Shown here piece after piece: positions 44,370 through 51,854 of a stretch of 64,000 bases of DNA. The position numbers were made by a program, and so were the translations under genes. This DNA comes from DAOUMU01 sp034409055. Lineage in GTDB: Bacteria; Chloroflexota; Anaerolineae; 4572-78; J111. The notes below the pieces were generated by a model. It did not search any database. It saw only the letters and a list, made by a program, of their open reading frames with translations, and was not told the origin of the DNA. How positions within the stretch are numbered: position 1 is the stretch's first letter; every line of letters begins with the position of its first letter. The DNA is taken from the NCBI GenBank assembly GCA_034409055.1, contig DAOUMU010000223.1, positions 1 to 64,000 on the forward strand, given 5' to 3'.

Positions 44370-47213
44370 TCAAAGCTCCTTTTGGGCCGCCTCTAACGCA
44401 GCTTTAGCTTTTTCGTATTCAGATTCAATCTGCGCCAACAGTTCCCCCGCCCCCTCCAGTTTGCCATCTTTAGCGCGATGCTCTAACTCCTGACACAGGG
44501 CAGTCAATGTTTTGGCCCCAAAATTTGCACTATTCGATTTGAGGGTGTGCGCCGCCCGGCGCAGCTCTTCTGTCTGGCTTTGCTCCAAAGCCTGCCGCGC
44601 ATTGGCCTGTAGCTTGACCGCATCCTTAAAGAAGGCGCTTATCAACACCGGCAGCATCGTTGCTGCTTGTTTACCCAGAGTCTTCTGCAGCCGCTTCAAC
44701 GCGGCAGGGTCGAGTACGGGGCCGGAGTCTACGTCGGTAGAGGGGGGCTTGGTCTCCTGGGGAGAAGTAGCGGGGGGGACCGGGGGGGGGTCGGCAGGCG
44801 TGGTGGACTCAGCAGGCTTCTTAAGGGGCACAATCTCCGCTTTTACCGAGGTGCCGTGCGAGTGTACAGTTTGCCTGTAGGGCTGACATTCGCTCAAGGC
44901 CCTGATCAATTCTTTGACCTCAATCGGTTTACTGATGTAGTCATTCATGCCCGCCGCCAAACACGTTTCGCGGTCGCTCTGCATTGCATTGGCGGTCATA
45001 GCGATGATATACGGCTGCTCACCGGTGGGAAATTCCGCCGGTGACAATTGTCGAATATGTCGGGTTGCTTTCAGTCCGTCCATCTCCGGCATCTGCACAT
45101 CCATCAGGATAACATCATAGGGCTGACGCTGTAGGGCATCCAGCGTTTCCAACCCGTTTGCGGCCACATCGGCCCGGTAACCCAGTCGCTCTAACATTAA
45201 CAAGGCCAGTTGTTGGTTGATCGTATTATCTTCTGCCAGCAAAATGCGTAACGGCCACTGTTCTCCCATGTGTGGGTCAAATTCCGACCTCGCTTTGACG
45301 ACTTCCTGCGCCCGGCGAACTTGTATCTGACTTATCTCACACGCTACTACTTCGACCAGGGCGTTGTACAACTGTGACGCTTTAACCGGCTTGGTCAGCG
45401 TGGCGACGAACTCGCTTAACCGGGGGTCCGTCTCCAGTTGTCTCAGAGAGCTTAACATCACCAGCGGTAGCGTTTGCTTGTCCCGGTAACGCCGGATCTC
45501 CTCTGCCAGCATCAGTCCATCCATCTCCGGCATCTGCATATCCAGAATGGCCAGATCAAACTTCTCGCCCTGCCGGATGAGGTCGAGTGCTTCCGGACCA
45601 GAGGCGACGACCACCGCCTCCATTTCCCATGACTCTACCTGTAACCTGAGAATTTTGCGGTTAGTCGGGTTGTCATCCACCACCAATACCCGCTTCCCGC
45701 GCAACTGTGGTTGGGCCTGGCTCAGATACACGAGGGGAACGCTCTTCGCTGCCTGGGCCTGGATAGTGAAGTGGAAGGTCGAACCCTGCCCAACCTCACT
45801 TTCCACCCACATCGTGCCCCCCATCAACTCGACCAGTTGTTTACTGATAGCCAGTCCCAGCCCCGTGCCACCGTACCTGCGGGTGGTTGAAGTATCTACC
45901 TGGCTAAAGGAGCGGAACAGGCGGTCCATACGGTCTTTAGGAATGCCGATGCCCGTGTCTCGCACAGCGAAGTGCAATTCGTACCAGTCTTCTTCTGTCT
46001 TTTCTGGGGTCGTCACCGGGGGAGTTGGCGGGGGTAGGGGTTGAGCCGAGATAGAGATGATCACTTCACCCCGATTGGTGAATTTGAGGGCGTTGTTCAG
46101 CAGATTAACCATGATCTGGCGCAGTCGAGTAGAGTCGCTGATGATCGCGGTCGGGGTATGGGCTTCAATCAGAGCGCCCAATTCCAGTCCCTTCTCTGTG
46201 GCTTTGATTGCCAACAGGTCAAGAGCCTCCTCCACACATTCGCGCAGATTGAAAGGCTGCTTTTCCAACTCCATCTTACCCGCTTCGATCTTGGAAAAGT
46301 CGAGGATGTCGTTAATGATGGTCAGCAAGGCGTCGCCACTGCTGCGGATGGTTTCGGTAAATTCTCGCTGTTGGGGTGTGAGCGGGGTATCCAATAGCAA
46401 GCTGGTCATACCGATAACGCCGTTCATTGGCGTGCGGATTTCGTGGCTCATGTTGGCCAGAAACGCGCTCTTGGCCTGGTTGGCTGCTTCGGCCGCTTCT
46501 CTGGCTTGTTGAGCGGCTGTATACAGGCGGGCGTTATCCAGGGCAATAGAAGCAAGTTGGGCAAAGCGGTTCAACAGTTCGATCTCTTCGTCACCAAAGG
46601 TGCGGTCCAGGTCAGTGCCGTAGGCCATCCCAATCACCCCCATAACTTGTGAGCCAGATTCGAGCGGGACCCCCACAATGGCCCGGATGACGTTGTAGTC
46701 GAAATTTGGTGAGCGGCCCGACCAGGCATCGTAATTGTCAATCACCAGTGGTTGGCCGCTTTGCCAGACCTTTCCGGCCAGACCCTCGTTTGGTTGCATA
46801 CGGAAACCGACGGTTTGGTTAAAAGTCCCTACACCCACTTTGCACTCAATTACTGTAGCCTCGAGTATGTCCTGAGCGGATCCAAGGGGCTCGACCAGGT
46901 ATATGAAGCCGTGCGGCGTACCCAGCAGTTGTCCGGCCCGGTTGACGAGATCTTCAAGCAGAGTGTTCAAATCAAGGTGGCTAATTAAGCTCAAGGTGGT
47001 TTCATGCAAGGCAGCCAAATATTTATTCAATTTCTGTTCCGTGGCCACTTTTTCTTCAAGACGTTGGAGGAGTTCTTCTATCTTGACGAACTGTTCGACC
47101 ACAAGTTGAGCTGTGATCTCAGATGCTCGTCGGGCAACCTGAACTTCTTCGTTGAGTAAGGCGTTTTCCGCCAATAGCGCCTCGATGGAGTACTCATTGA
47201 CCTTTGTTTTCAT
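44370..47213 (-). CDS. Hybrid histidine kinase (GAF-HisKA-HATPase-REC-REC-Hpt)
   Basis: A 947-residue cytosolic kinase. Order: N-terminal coiled coil, GAF (about 62-240), HisKA with the phospho-His in FLANMSHEIRTPMNGVIG (about 258), HATPase (NLLNNALKFT, DTGIGIP, GGTGLGLAISKQL near 449), receiver 1 (VLVVDDNPTNRKIL, about 511), receiver 2 (ILLAEDNTINQQLA, about 660), and a C-terminal Hpt with AAHTLKSNSANFG (about 888). No membrane segment, so it senses an internal cue, perhaps via GAF. Its start overlaps the hydrogenase protease by 4 bases and its stop nearly touches the PP2C regulator. This arrangement suggests one regulatory unit with the hydrogenase. Confidence 0.94.
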   Translation of the reverse strand: MKTKVNEYSIEALLAENALLNEEVQVARRASEITAQLVVEQFVKIEELLQRLEEKVATEQKLNKYLAALHETTLSLISHLDLNTLLEDLVNRAGQLLGTPHGFIYLVEPLGSAQDILEATVIECKVGVGTFNQTVGFRMQPNEGLAGKVWQSGQPLVIDNYDAWSGRSPNFDYNVIRAIVGVPLESGSQVMGVIGMAYGTDLDRTFGDEEIELLNRFAQLASIALDNARLYTAAQQAREAAEAANQAKSAFLANMSHEIRTPMNGVIGMTSLLLDTPLTPQQREFTETIRSSGDALLTIINDILDFSKIEAGKMELEKQPFNLRECVEEALDLLAIKATEKGLELGALIEAHTPTAIISDSTRLRQIMVNLLNNALKFTNRGEVIISISAQPLPPPTPPVTTPEKTEEDWYELHFAVRDTGIGIPKDRMDRLFRSFSQVDTSTTRRYGGTGLGLAISKQLVELMGGTMWVESEVGQGSTFHFTIQAQAAKSVPLVYLSQAQPQLRGKRVLVVDDNPTNRKILRLQVESWEMEAVVVASGPEALDLIRQGEKFDLAILDMQMPEMDGLMLAEEIRRYRDKQTLPLVMLSSLRQLETDPRLSEFVATLTKPVKASQLYNALVEVVACEISQIQVRRAQEVVKARSEFDPHMGEQWPLRILLAEDNTINQQLALLMLERLGYRADVAANGLETLDALQRQPYDVILMDVQMPEMDGLKATRHIRQLSPAEFPTGEQPYIIAMTANAMQSDRETCLAAGMNDYISKPIEVKELIRALSECQPYRQTVHSHGTSVKAEIVPLKKPAESTTPADPPPVPPATSPQETKPPSTDVDSGPVLDPAALKRLQKTLGKQAATMLPVLISAFFKDAVKLQANARQALEQSQTEELRRAAHTLKSNSANFGAKTLTALCQELEHRAKDGKLEGAGELLAQIESEYEKAKAALEAAQKEL

Positions 47214-47689
47214 CCTGCATCTCCAAAGGATTCGTTAGCCCGGTGACCATCCTCGACAGCAATCTTCAAGGCGAGGCTAGCAGCCGCATCAATTATCCCC
47301 GTGTCTGGATGCCCTTCAATGCCCACCAATAGAATATGGGGCACAACATCCTCACTCACCTCAGGTAAAACACGCAAAAGATAGGCCAGCCCCGCTGAGT
47401 GCTCATACCGGCTACCCGCTACAGCCGCCACGTCTGCCGCCTCCAAGACGACGATCTGACTGCTCATATCCTGCTCACCGAGCTTGGACTGACCAAATCC
47501 GGCCACCCTATCCACAAAGACTACCCGCTCGGCCCCTTCTATAAACCGCAGCAGGTCCAGTCCGGCCAGGCCACCGTCAATCACTTCGACATCGGGGGGC
47601 AGGGTATATTGCAGCAGGCGTTTGTACACTTCAGGGCCGGCCGCATCTTCGGGATCATATCGATTGCCGATACAGATAATCCGTTTCAC
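47210..47689 (-). CDS. Hydrogenase maturation protease (HycI/HybD family)
   Basis: A 159-residue protein with the family start CIGNRYDPEDAAGPEVYKRL, whose acidic residue is a nickel ligand in HybD, the second acid in VVFVDRVAGFG, and His in YEHSAGLAYLLRVLP. The enzyme clips the C-terminal extension of the hydrogenase large subunit once nickel is in place. The start is GTG 47689. It lies 141 bases downstream of the large-subunit gene in the same direction and overlaps the kinase by ATGA. The gap contains a 26-bp palindrome. Confidence 0.88.
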   Translation of the reverse strand: MKRIICIGNRYDPEDAAGPEVYKRLLQYTLPPDVEVIDGGLAGLDLLRFIEGAERVVFVDRVAGFGQSKLGEQDMSSQIVVLEAADVAAVAGSRYEHSAGLAYLLRVLPEVSEDVVPHILLVGIEGHPDTGIIDAAASLALKIAVEDGHRANESFGDAG

Positions 47690-47750
47690 TGCTTGTATCC
47701 TGTTGGCCGGGACAAGGTAGCGTCGTATCTTCCCAAAAAGTAGGGGTTTT

Positions 47751-47776
47751 GTAAGACAAACTTAAGTTTGTCTTAC
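47751..47776. repeat. Perfect 26-bp palindrome, second copy
   Basis: GTAAGACAAACTT is followed by its exact complement AAGTTTGTCTTAC. Compared with 9828-9853, two positions per arm differ, and each change is matched in the opposite arm, so the pairing is kept. It lies within the hydrogenase operon, between the large subunit and the protease, as a likely RNA hairpin. Confidence 0.85.
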
Positions 47777-47830
47777 GTCACCCCGAATTATTGAGATGAT
47801 ACGTAGCGTCCAATATCGTGCAGCCAAGTT

Positions 47831-49342
47831 TCACGCTGGCGGTCGGCTAACAGTGTGTACCGTACACACCAGACAAGCATCATAGGACCTGACCACATGG
47901 CCCAATTCTACGGGGTTGGCAATGTCCTTAATCTCCGTGCCGATGAGCGATTCCTCCCACGGTCCTCTGGTTCCGTTGGAATCGCGTGGCGAGGCGTTCC
48001 ATGCTGTAGGAGTGATGATCTGGTAATGCTCGATTGCGCCGTTATCAATCCGCACCCAGTGTCCAAGTGCTCCTCGGGTGGCATGCACCAAGCCAAACCC
48101 TTCACCCTCGACAATCTTTCCCGGCGAGATATAGAACTGGCCGTCGCCCGTTGTTTCCGTTAGCCACATCTCCATAACCGGTATCAGTTCTGCCGATCTG
48201 ACCAGGCGGGCCAGTTGTCGACTGAAAACAGTGGGACCGTTTTGGCCGATAAGATCGGTAAACAGCGGGTTCCCGGCGATGGTCATCTCTGCCAGGGGGC
48301 CTGTCTCGGCCGGCAGGTCGTCATAACGCGGCGCTTTGGCCCAGGAGTATTTCTTGCCCTCCTGTCCGGTGGCATAGGGGCGTGTTTTTCCCTCAAAAGG
48401 ATGCCGGCCACCTTCGTAATCCACAAACCAGGAGTAGGCCACATGCTCCGTTATTTGCCCCTGGTCAAACTCGCGGACCTGTGAGCCTTGCGCAAATCCT
48501 GCGGGAATGAGATGGTTCCCATTGCTTGAACCGTGAACCTGTGTATCTACTGGCAACTCGAAGGAGCCGTAACTGATAAAGTTACCATGCCCCCGTCCGA
48601 TTTTATCGAGACCAATCTCCCGGGCGAACCGGATATAGAACCCCAGGTCGCTCTCCCGGTGTGTATCGCTTTCTTCAAGCCACGCCTCCAGGTCCGCGCC
48701 GCTCCGCACCTCCAACCAACGTTCCAGGGTGCAACCCAAGATTCGCCGCTCATACCAATTACGGTACTGCTTGAGCAGGAGTCGGCACTGCAGCAGGTCG
48801 TTGGCACTGGGGATGGAGACGATACCTCCCGGCACCATGTATGATGAGTGGGGCCACTGTCCCCCGATGATGGCGATAATCTCCAGGAGCTTCTTGCTCT
48901 CTTTAATCACCTCGATGACTGTCTCGCCCTTAAACGGTTCGTATCGCCGCACTGCCTCCTCAAAGAGGAGGCAATCTTTATAGGCAGAATTGACAAAATC
49001 CACAGCGAACATCAGGAACCCGTGGCGCATATCGCTCTGGTTTTGCTCAACCATCAGCGCCAGGTTACGCATCCTGACGGCATCGGGGGGCGGCACAACG
49101 CTTGCGATCATATCCAGGGCCTGCGATGCGGCCGCCAGGTGGCCCGTACTGCAGATACCACAGATGCGTGGTGTAATCACCAGCCCGTCAAGCGCGCCTC
49201 GCCCGATGAGGATTTTCTCGAACCCCCGGTACATAATACCTGAACTCCATACATCCGAAACGACCCCATCATCAACTTCCACCCGAAGCTCCAGGTCCCC
49301 CTCAACGCGGTTCAGGGGTACGTTGATTGTTTTACGTGGCAT
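47831..49342 (-). CDS. [NiFe]-hydrogenase large subunit, group 2-like
   Basis: The catalytic subunit holding the NiFe(CN)2CO centre, 503 residues. The N-terminal L1 motif is RICGICSTGHLAAASQ (RxCGxCxxxH) and the C-terminal L2 motif is DACLVCTVH, with Ala where Pro is common. After the last His only seven residues follow (TVSRPPA), a very short extension for a protein with a maturation protease in its operon. The small subunit without a twin-arginine signal implies a cytosolic enzyme. Subgroup cannot be fixed by eye: features resemble group 2 (uptake or sensory); high-affinity group 1h is an alternative. Confidence 0.9.
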   Translation of the reverse strand: MPRKTINVPLNRVEGDLELRVEVDDGVVSDVWSSGIMYRGFEKILIGRGALDGLVITPRICGICSTGHLAAASQALDMIASVVPPPDAVRMRNLALMVEQNQSDMRHGFLMFAVDFVNSAYKDCLLFEEAVRRYEPFKGETVIEVIKESKKLLEIIAIIGGQWPHSSYMVPGGIVSIPSANDLLQCRLLLKQYRNWYERRILGCTLERWLEVRSGADLEAWLEESDTHRESDLGFYIRFAREIGLDKIGRGHGNFISYGSFELPVDTQVHGSSNGNHLIPAGFAQGSQVREFDQGQITEHVAYSWFVDYEGGRHPFEGKTRPYATGQEGKKYSWAKAPRYDDLPAETGPLAEMTIAGNPLFTDLIGQNGPTVFSRQLARLVRSAELIPVMEMWLTETTGDGQFYISPGKIVEGEGFGLVHATRGALGHWVRIDNGAIEHYQIITPTAWNASPRDSNGTRGPWEESLIGTEIKDIANPVELGHVVRSYDACLVCTVHTVSRPPA

Positions 49343-49356
49343 TTCCCGCTCCCTTT

Positions 49357-50295
49357 CTACACCGATGTCTTTCTTTCTTTTAGCCGCTGTGGTGCTGCTG
49401 CGGCGGCCATCCCCTTGTAGGCCATGTAGTGCGCCCGGTCCACTCCCTCGGGCAGGTCCAGGGGAATGTCTGCAATGTTCCGCGTTTGGAAAGCAGGGTA
49501 AGGTTGTGGAAAATCCGGCCGGGTACAGCCAGAGCAGGGGACGCCGACACGCGTCTTGGAGCTACGCCGATTCCAGAGCAATTTATTGCACGGTCCATGG
49601 GTGAGCGGAGCACGACAACCCATATGGAAGAAAAGGCAGCCCCTTTGTCCAAAGTCATGCTCCTCGACCCGGTATTCGTGGTACTCATTTCGGACACATC
49701 CCTGGTGAACCAGCAGGCCGTACCATTGGAGAGGGGTATTATATTCGCTGAGGGCAAGAGGCAAACCGGATACCAAGGCCGTTAATGTGCCGGCCACAAC
49801 GTCGCCATGACAGGGACATCCTGGCAGGTTAATGGCGGGCAACCCGCTCCAGGCCGTAAAACTTTCCCCCAAAAATCCCCCCTTCTTGTCCCGGTGGAAC
49901 TGGAGACCTGTTGCTTCCACCTCTCCAACTGCCGTAATCCCGCCAAAACTGGCGCATGTGCCAACAGCAATAACAACTTGCGCTTGCCTGGCCAATCCGG
50001 CTACGAGATCCTTCTTCGGCTTGTTATCGAAGGTATCAAACATGCCGGTGCCACCAGGTCCCCGGATAACAGAGCCCTCGACGCACAAGATATCCAGGAG
50101 CTGTTCACCGGAAAGCATTGCCTCGATTAACTGCTGATGTTGGCGTGGACTGTCGTTCGACAGGGAGGGATGCCAGAGCACCTCGATGTCGAGGAGTGCA
50201 AGGAGTTCTATCAGGTCCAGCGACTCTATATTCAGTAGCGACATACTATCTCCGCCACATCCCCCACATTGCAACCAGTAGAGTGTTTTAGACAT
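49357..50295 (-). CDS. [NiFe]-hydrogenase small subunit, no Tat signal
   Basis: A 312-residue electron-transfer subunit. The proximal cluster motif appears at the very N-terminus as WLQCGGCGGDSMSLLN, followed by VGTCASFGG and LPGCPCHGD. The medial and distal cluster ligands are in VHQGCVRNEYHE, RGCLFFHMGC, GPCNKLLWN and VPCSGCTRPDFP. No twin-arginine leader is present, so the dimer stays in the cytosol, as in group 2 hydrogenases. There is no good Shine-Dalgarno at ATG 50295; an AAAGGAGG lies 46 bases upstream without a start codon nearby. Large subunit follows after 14 bases. Confidence 0.9.
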   Translation of the reverse strand: MSKTLYWLQCGGCGGDSMSLLNIESLDLIELLALLDIEVLWHPSLSNDSPRQHQQLIEAMLSGEQLLDILCVEGSVIRGPGGTGMFDTFDNKPKKDLVAGLARQAQVVIAVGTCASFGGITAVGEVEATGLQFHRDKKGGFLGESFTAWSGLPAINLPGCPCHGDVVAGTLTALVSGLPLALSEYNTPLQWYGLLVHQGCVRNEYHEYRVEEHDFGQRGCLFFHMGCRAPLTHGPCNKLLWNRRSSKTRVGVPCSGCTRPDFPQPYPAFQTRNIADIPLDLPEGVDRAHYMAYKGMAAAAAPQRLKERKTSV

Positions 50296-50303
50296 AGCTT
50301 TTT

Positions 50304-50395
50304 GTATACTGTAATCGGTGCGGCCAGACTAGCAGTATACGCCTCCTTTCGTTCAAGATCTGTACAAGTATACCATAATCCAGATTCGTAAACAA
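50304..50395 (-). promoter_or_regulatory. Hydrogenase operon upstream region with three GTATAC sites
   Basis: The palindrome GTATAC occurs at 50304-50309, 50335-50340 and 50368-50373, i.e. every 31-33 bases, about three helical turns. Reading the minus strand, TGGTATACT forms an extended -10 (50367-50375) with a weak TTGTTT -35 at 50390-50395 at 17 bases. The regular sites could be operators for a dimeric regulator or coincidental promoter-like words. Confidence 0.4.
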
Positions 50396-50462
50396 TGAAT
50401 TCTGAGTACTGGTTTTATCAAACCACCCACCGCAGCAACCGGTAGGGCAAAGTCTTCCTGGG

Positions 50463-50660
50463 GGACTGAATCGCCTGGGGGTGGTGGTCAATGATAATGG
50501 CATGGGGCTCCCTTCAGATTTCGACTGGCAGGCCTCACCATCACTGGGGTTACAGTTGGTCAGTATGTTAACCCAGCAACTGCAAGGTACAGTTGAGTTA
50601 GATACAAGTGCCGGCACTACCTTCAAAACCACGTTTCCAAAAGCAACAAACACAAAATAA
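50463..50660 (+). pseudogene. C-terminal remnant of a histidine kinase ATPase domain
   Basis: The frame ending at TAA 50658-50660 reads LGVVVNDNGMGLPSDFDW, then SLGLQLVSMLTQQLQGTVEL and GTTFKTTFP. This is the N/G1/G2-box end of a HATPase domain of the HWE/HisKA_2 type. No start codon, H-box or upstream domain remains; the frame becomes meaningless left of about 50463. A kinase gene was therefore lost or truncated here, possibly by recombination near the hydrogenase promoter. Confidence 0.8.
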
Positions 50661-50680
50661 TGTATCCTCTCCAAAAGTAA

Positions 50681-50744
50681 GGGCGAGGCAAGTCGGATTG
50701 GTGGTAGTCGAAACAAACAAGCTATGCTCCGACTCGTCTCGCCC
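50681..50744. repeat. GGGCGAGGCAAGTCGGA palindromic repeat
   Basis: GGGCGAGGCAAGTCGGA at the left pairs with TCCGACTCGTCTCGCCC at the right (15 of 17), around a CGAAACAAACAAGCTAT centre. A related half-element lies near 19715-19750. It separates the kinase remnant from the Usp-like gene. Confidence 0.7.
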
Positions 50745-50824
50745 CTACGCTATCCACAAATTTGAAGGAGGTACAAAATAATGTTTATTTATGGCCTTTA
50801 TATCGCACAAAAAACATAATATAC

Positions 50825-50853
50825 TTGACAAAATCTGTGAAATCTGTTATAAT
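50825..50853 (+). promoter_or_regulatory. Perfect sigma-70 consensus promoter
   Basis: TTGACA (50825-50830) and TATAAT (50848-50853) are separated by exactly 17 bases, which themselves hold a direct repeat ATCTGTGAAATCTGT. Transcription would begin near 50860, leaving about 53 bases of leader before the Usp-like ATG. This is the strongest promoter by sequence in the window. Confidence 0.85.
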
Positions 50854-50912
50854 GGCCACAGATGATTGGCCTATTATGGAGCGGAGGCTTCCATTGTTCT
50901 CAGGAGGGGAAA

Positions 50913-51476
50913 ATGAAAACTATTGGTTTTTGCACACATTTCACGGAAACAGACGAATGGGCTTTTGCCTATGCCTTCAATCTGGTCCGAAGTCGTAAAC
51001 TCCAATTAAACATCTGTCACTGGTTGGAGTCGCCGTACAAGATTCGGCGCGATATCGTTTACGATGATCTCTTTAATCCCCAAAAAACTGTTCCCGTTAC
51101 CCCAGAGATTTTGAACAAGCTCGAGTTGGAACTGCGTGAATATTATGAACCGCAGTTAGGCGATTTTACAGACGTCGCCTTTAAGCTTTGTGAAGGGGCG
51201 TACCAGGTAGAGTTGATTCGCTGCTTCCGGCAACACTTGTTAGATCTGGTGGTGATGGGCTACCAGGAACCACCTTCAGACGCCTCTTCTGTCGAACAAC
51301 CTCTGCCACAGTTCGCTATGAATTTGCCGTATCCGGTTGTTATCGTCGGGGTCGATGGTCCTGACACTTTCTTGCTTAACCGCAAAGCATTTGAAATGAT
51401 CGATCGACTGGCCTTGCCGGAAGGCAGTTGGCAGGTTATCGGAGATGCTCAGTTAGCTGCTTCTCCCACTTCCTAG
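50913..51476 (+). CDS. Usp-like alpha/beta protein of unknown function
   Basis: A 187-residue protein behind a strong AGGAGGGG at 5 bases. It begins with a Rossmann-like strand (MKTIGFCTHFTETDEWAFAYA), has a helical middle, and the strand LLDLVVMGYQEP recalls the 'DLIVMGxxG' strand of universal stress proteins, followed by YPVVIVGVDGPD. The ATP-binding GxxGx9G[ST] of Usp is absent, so I call it Usp-like only. It sits between the hydrogenase and the Dsr-like operon under its own perfect promoter; a stress or redox-related role is inference. Confidence 0.65.
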   Translation: MKTIGFCTHFTETDEWAFAYAFNLVRSRKLQLNICHWLESPYKIRRDIVYDDLFNPQKTVPVTPEILNKLELELREYYEPQLGDFTDVAFKLCEGAYQVELIRCFRQHLLDLVVMGYQEPPSDASSVEQPLPQFAMNLPYPVVIVGVDGPDTFLLNRKAFEMIDRLALPEGSWQVIGDAQLAASPTS

Positions 51477-51494
51477 ATAGGGCAAAACCTTGTC

Positions 51495-51846
51495 GTAGAG
51501 GCATCCCCATATGTCTACGGCGGGCATAGGGATGCCCTGGCTACGTTTTACAACAGGTAACTACCTACCTACCCTCATGTCATTCCGAGGAGCGCAGCGA
51601 CGAGGAATCTCCGAAACTTTGGCCCAAGAGGTCTACCCTGTGCCCCTTGGGTATTTACCAAAACCTTGGGGATTCTTCACTCGCTGCGCTCGTTCAGAAT
51701 GACATGGTAGGTAGTTACTACAACAGAAACTAGCTAGTTTTCGGGTAACTACTTCGACAGAGTAAGCCCTCACCCCCCAGTGCCCTCTCCCAATCTTGCC
51801 CTGAACCCAGTCGAAGGGTTGGGAGAGGGGGCTGGGGATGAGGGTT
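51495..51846. repeat. Cluster of three different palindromic repeats
   Basis: 51495-51544: GTAGAGGCATCCC facing GGGATGCCCTGGCTAC, the GGGCATAGGGATGC family. 51557-51718: a 162-bp element with ends GTAACTACCTACC and the inverse, interior TGTCATTCCGAGG/CAGAATGACA. 51767-51844: CCCTCACCCCCCAGTGCCCT pairing with GGGCTGGGGATGAGGG. They fill the whole gap between the convergent Usp-like gene and the redox operon; no gene is here. Such stacking at a convergent 3' end suggests tolerance for insertion or a terminator role. Confidence 0.75.
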
Positions 51847-51854
51847 ATTTTTTA

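Noticed and set aside
44370..47213. Membrane-bound sensor kinase
   Set aside because: No transmembrane segment or signal peptide is present; the N-terminus is a coiled coil followed by GAF.
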